6,856 nt of DNA from Gemmatimonadota bacterium (GTDB lineage: Bacteria > Gemmatimonadota > Gemmatimonadetes > Gemmatimonadales > Gemmatimonadaceae): the NCBI GenBank assembly GCA_003222065.1, contig QHUV01000414.1:1-6856 (forward strand). Direction: 5' to 3'. Of the stretch, positions 5,470-6,856 are shown piece by piece. The notes beneath the pieces are model-generated. The model ran no database searches, had not been told where the DNA came from, and was given only the letters and a program-made list of their open reading frames with translations. The position numbers and the translations under genes were made by a program. How positions within the stretch are numbered: position 1 is the stretch's first letter; each line of letters begins with the position of its first letter.

Positions 5470-6856
5470 ATGATAGTTCCCTCCGAAACCGAGGTGTACC
5501 ACGTCACCCGTGAGCTCCCGACGCACCTCAGTGCGTGGGAGCTTCCGCCTGGATGGAGTTGGGGCGCCGAAGGGCTCATGGCCCAGACGCGACACTACCA
5601 AGAAGTGATCGACGCGCTCGGACGCTCGCTGTCGCTCGTGAGCGCCCCGGATCCGGCGCATGCGCCGTGGCTGGAGAGCGAAGCGCGACATCTCGCGCAC
5701 CGCAATCATCCGGCGATCCCGACGACCTATCACTATTGGACATCGTTCAAGGAGAGTCGCCGTGGCCCGGGCTATTTGCGTCGCTGGCTCCCCGGTGAAA
5801 CGCTCGGTTCGCATCTCAGGCGCGGTGGCTCCGACGATACGCCGACAACGCTGCGCATCATGCGCGAGGTCGGCTCCGCGCTGAGCTACCTCCACGACTC
5901 AGGCGGCGTCCACGGCGCGGTATCCCCAGAGGTGGTGTGGATGGCGCCGATGGCGCGGCTGTGGCTGATGGGCTGGGAATGGGCGGTTCCTGCGGCGGAG
6001 ATTCCCCCGGGCATGCGTCCGGATTTCCGCCTGATGCCCGTACCTAACGAGTGGAGCGGCGACGCGTGGCTGCCGACGGCCGCCAGCGACCAGTGGCAGC
6101 TGGCCGCGACGTGTTTCGCCAGCCTAACGGGAGAGCTACCGCAATCGGCGGGCGTACCGCCGATTCATCTGCTCCGGCCGGATACGCCACAGGCTGTGGC
6201 TGCCGTCATCGACCGTTCGCTCAGTGCTGATCCCGCCGAGCGATTCGCGTCCGTCGCATCGATGCTGCGGGCGATGGAACTCCTGCATCCACACATCGCC
6301 CGGGACGAGCGCGCCGTCTCGCGTTTTCGACGCGAAGCCAAGCTCGCCGCACAGCTCGCCCATCCGGCAATCGTGCCGATCTACGATTGGGATAGTCGCG
6401 GCGACGTCTCGTGGTACACCATGGAGCTCGCCGAGGGAGGCTCGGTGGCCGAGCTCGTGGCGCGTGCCGGCCCGCGCGCGCTCGCTGAGATCGCGCCGCA
6501 AGTCGATTTCATGCTCAGCGGACTCGCCGCCGCGCACGCGATCGGCATCGTGCATCGCGACCTCAAACCTGAGAACATTCTCATCGATCGCTATCGGCGC
6601 TGGCGCATCGCCGACTTCGGTATCGCCCAGGCGGCGGGCGAGGAGCGCGCTGGCACGAGCGGAACGCCCGCGTTCGCCGCGCCCGAGCAGTTGCTCGGCG
6701 AGCAGCAAGACGCTGCCGTCGACTGCTTCTCACTCGCGGCGATTGTCGGCTTCGCCTTGAGCGGCAAGGCGCCATTCGGCGACCGTGATGGGCGCACCAT
6801 TCTCGCCCGAGAATTGCGCGGTGACATCGAGATCGATCTCAGCGTGTATCCAGCCG
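5470..6856 (+). CDS. Pseudokinase-serine/threonine kinase tandem protein, partial at 3' end
   Basis: The frame is open from ATG 5470 to the window end (462 residues, no stop reached). Residues about 25-269 have a kinase-like fold pattern that cannot be catalytic: the VAIK strand is replaced by SLSLVSAPDP (53-62), the HRD loop by HGAVSPE (148-154) and DFG by MGWEW (167-171). The alpha-F aspartate (SDQW, D207) and the closing DPAERFASV are kept. From about 270 a second, classical Hanks-type kinase follows: alpha-C E289 (RFRREAKL), MELAEGGS, HRDLKPEN (362-369), DFG (382-384), GTPAFAAPE (398-406) and D418. It has no glycine-rich loop or catalytic lysine; RAMELLHPH (267-275) joins the pseudokinase directly to the start of alpha-C, where family members read VALKLLHPH. 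ATP binding may therefore be lost or borrowed. The Shine-Dalgarno is weak, and the gene is likely coupled to the one 6 nt upstream. Confidence 0.88.
   Translation, partial: MIVPSETEVYHVTRELPTHLSAWELPPGWSWGAEGLMAQTRHYQEVIDALGRSLSLVSAPDPAHAPWLESEARHLAHRNHPAIPTTYHYWTSFKESRRGPGYLRRWLPGETLGSHLRRGGSDDTPTTLRIMREVGSALSYLHDSGGVHGAVSPEVVWMAPMARLWLMGWEWAVPAAEIPPGMRPDFRLMPVPNEWSGDAWLPTAASDQWQLAATCFASLTGELPQSAGVPPIHLLRPDTPQAVAAVIDRSLSADPAERFASVASMLRAMELLHPHIARDERAVSRFRREAKLAAQLAHPAIVPIYDWDSRGDVSWYTMELAEGGSVAELVARAGPRALAEIAPQVDFMLSGLAAAHAIGIVHRDLKPENILIDRYRRWRIADFGIAQAAGEERAGTSGTPAFAAPEQLLGEQQDAAVDCFSLAAIVGFALSGKAPFGDRDGRTILARELRGDIEIDLSVYPA

Noticed and set aside
5092..5895. Long - strand open frame (267 codons) opposite the unknown gene and the kinase N-terminus
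   Set aside because: It is rich in Arg and His with no domain pattern, and it lies antisense to the kinase frame, which has recognisable motifs. It is a shadow frame of GC-rich coding DNA.
6136..6760. Overlapping open frames on both strands inside the kinase region
   Set aside because: The frame with HRDLKPEN, DFG and APE motifs runs through the whole stretch; the others show no motifs.

Overview
The window is GC-rich, gene-dense chromosomal DNA. It most likely comes from a member of the Gemmatimonadota or a similar soil bacterium. That is an inference from three recalled family resemblances: a BlaI-type repressor paired with an M56 peptidase whose tail carries SDGEK repeats, a pseudokinase-kinase tandem protein, and a heptad repeat between genes. 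No rRNA or marker gene is present to prove it.

Layout, left to right. (1) 1-88, + strand: the last 28 residues of a receiver domain (response regulator or hybrid histidine kinase). (2) 84-182: two facing arrays of a 7-bp repeat that contain the stop codons of both converging genes and could fold as a bidirectional terminator. (3) 178-3284, - strand: a two-gene operon, BlaI/MecI-type repressor then M56 (BlaR1-like) membrane metallopeptidase, 2 bp apart. Upstream at 3328-3361 are two tandem dyads TGCTA-N6-TAGCA, probably the repressor's own operator. (4) 3418-4491, - strand: an MFS transporter with about 10 predicted membrane segments instead of 12. The loss falls around residue 64 and takes the motif A region. 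(5) 4678-4962, - strand: a small membrane protein with a GTG start behind a clear Shine-Dalgarno. (6) 5101-5463, + strand: a small protein of unknown function. (7) 5470 to the window end, + strand: a long protein with a degenerate pseudokinase followed by a serine/threonine kinase that has intact HRD, DFG and APE motifs but no glycine-rich loop and no VAIK lysine.

How they may work together: the M56 protein probably senses an envelope signal, becomes active and causes the repressor to be cleaved, which relieves repression of the operon. The classical beta-lactam-binding sensor domain is not visible; a repeat domain takes its place. The small protein at 5101-5463 and the kinase lie 6 bp apart and look like one transcription unit, divergent from the small membrane protein across a 138-bp spacer with a 14-bp palindrome.

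The most notable observations are the two in-frame losses of conserved segments (MFS and kinase), the M56 protein's SDGEK repeat tail, the tandem repressor dyads, the heptad arrays over both stop codons, and the 7-mer CCTAACG, which occurs six times, always on the + strand, regardless of gene direction or reading frame.
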